A stretch of 64,000 bases of DNA from Desulfobacteraceae bacterium (lineage in GTDB: Bacteria > Desulfobacterota > Desulfobacteria > Desulfobacterales > JAABSP01): the NCBI GenBank assembly GCA_011390345.1, contig JAABSP010000001.1, forward strand, positions 1-64,000, in the 5' to 3' direction. The translations under genes and the position numbers were made by a program. Under the pieces are notes generated by a model. That model made no database searches. It was not told the origin of the DNA and worked only from the letters and a program-made list of their open reading frames with translations. This document shows, piece by piece, positions 62,270 through 64,000 of the stretch. The number at the start of each line of letters is the position of its first letter. The first letter of the stretch is position 1.

Positions 62270-63250
62270 TCAAGCTGTTGATTTCCCGATTTTTCCCGAT
62301 GCCGCGGTTTTGCCGCGGCCCACCATGCCCATGTAGATGGCGGCAAGTGCGACCATCACCCCCAGCCAGTTGAGCCATCCCGTGGGTCTTTGGAAGAAGA
62401 GAACGTCCCAGACAAAGGCGAGCGCGGGCTGCAGCAGAAGGATCAGCCCCGAATGAGAAGCCCGGATCTTTGGCAGCGCGTTGGTGATGAGAATCCAGCC
62501 GATCCCCTGGCTGAAGATCGCGAGGGCCAGCAGGGAGATCAGAGTCTGAAGATCGGGAATGGCAAAGGAGAGACCGCTTGCGCCGACCTGTGCGCCCAGG
62601 AAGAGCGATGTGGCGAAGGAGACCATCATGATCACATAGAAGAAGGAAAAGCCGCCCCGGTTCCGATCTGACTGGCTTGGGTCAGACTGGTTTCGGTCCG
62701 ACTGGAGCTTTCTGAGCAGCAGGATGAATCCCGCGTAGCACGCGGCCGCGGCCAGACCGAAATAGATGCCGGTCCGGTAGAGGTCTTTCAACGGAGGGCC
62801 GCTGACCCCTACGATCATGAAAAGGCCGCAGAAAGCCAGGGGGATGGAGAGGGCAAAGAGAAGGCTCACCTGCTCTTTCAGGAAGATGATCCCGAAGCCG
62901 GTGAGAATAAAGACCTGAAAATTGGCAAGAATAGTGGAAAGGCCCGGTCCGATGTAATGGATGCTGTGGTGGTAGAAGCCCAGATCCAGGGCAAAGACAA
63001 ACCCGCACACAAGGCCGATGGTCAGATGGCGAGAGCCGTAGAACCGGATCTCTTTTCGATAGAGGGCCGGTATCAGCAGGATCAATCCGCCGAAGAAGAC
63101 CCGGTAGAAGGCCGAAGTCATGGGCGGGATGTGGGTCAGCTTCACCCAGACCCCGGAGAAGCTGATCATCACCGCGCCCATGAGAAGGTGGAGCACGGCT
63201 CGCCGGGCTGCGCTGTCCGGTTCGGTTCGCAAAGGAATTGGTGCTGGCAT
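62270..63250 (-). CDS. EamA/DMT family transporter
   Basis: A 326-residue inner-membrane protein with ten predicted helices and the two EamA repeats (GAVMISFSGVWVKLTHIPPMTSAFYR at the start; IFSQGIGWILITNALPKI and SGLILLLQPALAFVWDVLFF in the second half). The central cytoplasmic loop has a short repeat SDRNQSDPSQSDRN. Probably an exporter of metabolites. AGAGGT precedes the ATG. Not clearly part of the vWA operon (107-base gap). Confidence 0.9.
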   Translation of the reverse strand: MPAPIPLRTEPDSAARRAVLHLLMGAVMISFSGVWVKLTHIPPMTSAFYRVFFGGLILLIPALYRKEIRFYGSRHLTIGLVCGFVFALDLGFYHHSIHYIGPGLSTILANFQVFILTGFGIIFLKEQVSLLFALSIPLAFCGLFMIVGVSGPPLKDLYRTGIYFGLAAAACYAGFILLLRKLQSDRNQSDPSQSDRNRGGFSFFYVIMMVSFATSLFLGAQVGASGLSFAIPDLQTLISLLALAIFSQGIGWILITNALPKIRASHSGLILLLQPALAFVWDVLFFQRPTGWLNWLGVMVALAAIYMGMVGRGKTAASGKIGKSTA

Positions 63251-63469
63251 AAACCTCTCTTTTCTGCGATAGTAAAAAAAAGAACGTCAACCGCTGCGAT
63301 TATCGCAGCCCCTGCTCTCCTGTGCAACCTCTTTGAATCGGTAATAAATGTAACAGCCCCCCAAAAGAAGAATTTGCACTCGGCTCATGAACATGATACG
63401 ATAATATCGAATGGGGAAAGGGCTTTCCGAAGAAAGGTACGAACGCGGGAGATCCTCGAAAACACCAAT

Positions 63470-63511
63470 AAAAAAAGGGACCTGCCGATGCGATTTCGAC
63501 CGTCCCTTTTA
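63470..63511 (-). terminator. Terminator of tRNA-Arg
   Basis: AAAAGGGAC pairs with GTCCCTTTT on the minus strand, followed by a T run, just past the tRNA 3' end. Confidence 0.82.
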
Positions 63512-63518
63512 TTTTAAA

Positions 63519-63595
<77 letters not shown>

Positions 63596-63645
63596 TTAAT
63601 TCATCCCCGTACATTAACACATCAAAAAATGAAAGTCCATAAAAA

Positions 63646-64000
63646 ATGGATACAACAGAAGCAAAGAAAGAACATAAAGATAAAAGCATCTATGATACCC
63701 TGGGCGGCGACGCGGAGATCGACAACCGCACCGTCCGGAAGAAGAACCGGCGAAAGGTCGATGACGACAAGGCGGTCGTCAAGTTCGACCCGCTCCAGGG
63801 CTATCTCGCGGAGGTGAGCCGGTACCGGCTCCTCACCCGGGAGGAGGAGTGGGAGCTGGCACGCCGGGTCCGGGAGGAGGGGGATCGGGACGCGGCCTAC
63901 ATGCTCGTCACCTCCAACCTCCGGCTGGTGGTCAAGATCGCGCTGGAGTTCCAGCGGGTCTGGATGCAGAACCTCCTGGACCTGGTCCAGGAGGGGAACA
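63646..64000 (+). CDS. RpoH-like sigma-70 family sigma factor (5' part)
   Basis: 118 full codons from the ATG at 63646, running off the right edge. After a short basic N-terminus, residues about 50-118 match sigma-70 region 1.2/2.1: FDPLQGYLAEVSRYRLLTREEEWELARRV, LVTSNLRLVVKIALEF and NLLDLVQEGN. The lack of a large region 1.1 and the NLLDLVQEGN ending fit sigma-32/RpoH-like heat-shock or general-stress sigma factors. The ribosome binding site is weak. Confidence 0.88.
   Translation, partial: MDTTEAKKEHKDKSIYDTLGGDAEIDNRTVRKKNRRKVDDDKAVVKFDPLQGYLAEVSRYRLLTREEEWELARRVREEGDRDAAYMLVTSNLRLVVKIALEFQRVWMQNLLDLVQEGN

Overview
The window reads like a chromosomal segment of a GC-rich, anaerobic Desulfobacterota (deltaproteobacterial) organism, probably a sulfate reducer or a close relative. 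This is an inference from gene content: an AhbB-type siroheme decarboxylase (alternative heme route), CoA-linked fatty or aromatic acid genes, an ADP-forming acyl-CoA synthetase, B12-binding-type radical SAM proteins, many two-component systems and sigma-54 activators, and a TSUP anion transporter locus. There is no rRNA to confirm it. Two tRNA genes (Asn-GTT, Arg-TCT) are present. I saw no CRISPR array and no intact insertion sequence.

Layout. 1-9 kb: the 3' part of an MFS transporter, SUI1- and YceH-like proteins, a secreted protein with two fused SYLF domains, an exported cyclophilin, an orphan antitoxin-like ORF, then an acyl-CoA ligase and acyl-CoA dehydrogenase pair. 9-18 kb: a radical SAM protein, an OmpR-type two-component pair, two CBS proteins, a second acyl-CoA dehydrogenase behind a TetR-type palindrome, a truncated DUF1016 gene and a glutaminyl cyclase lipoprotein. 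18-25 kb: tRNA-Asn, aspS-hisS, a Ser/Thr kinase beside a metallophosphoesterase, and an MBL hydrolase.

25.4-34.1 kb is the most unusual block. A TSUP transporter, a DUF1634 membrane protein and a CBS protein lead into a sigma-54 activator (Cys-containing PAS domain, altered Walker B), a NifX-like protein, a histidine kinase and a receiver. A consensus sigma-54 promoter (31488-31504) follows, driving a small protein, a receiver lacking its phosphoacceptor, a normal receiver, a kinase with a degenerate ATPase domain, and another receiver. Three of these proteins share a short 'AAxFAEA' module.

34-46.5 kb: an outer-membrane barrel, a TIR-CHAT-like protein with a damaged 3' end, carbamate kinase coupled to a COG2403 GTPase, a sCache protein and a methyltransferase. 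Then comes a 4.3-kb island (about 40851-45165) flanked by reciprocally truncated copies of the methyltransferase and DHH genes. It carries a self-contained sigma-54 circuit that looks analogous to ZraS/ZraR/ZraP: a kinase, an NtrC-type regulator and two exported DUF4168 proteins behind a divergent -24/-12 promoter.

46.5-64 kb: a MltD-like transglycosylase, enoyl-CoA hydratase, ADP-forming acyl-CoA synthetase and cinA, a DUF4412 protein, mtnA, ahbB, a radical SAM protein, a DEAD-box helicase, a cold-shock protein, a three-gene vWA/solute-binding operon, an EamA transporter, tRNA-Arg, and the start of an RpoH-like sigma factor that runs off the right edge.
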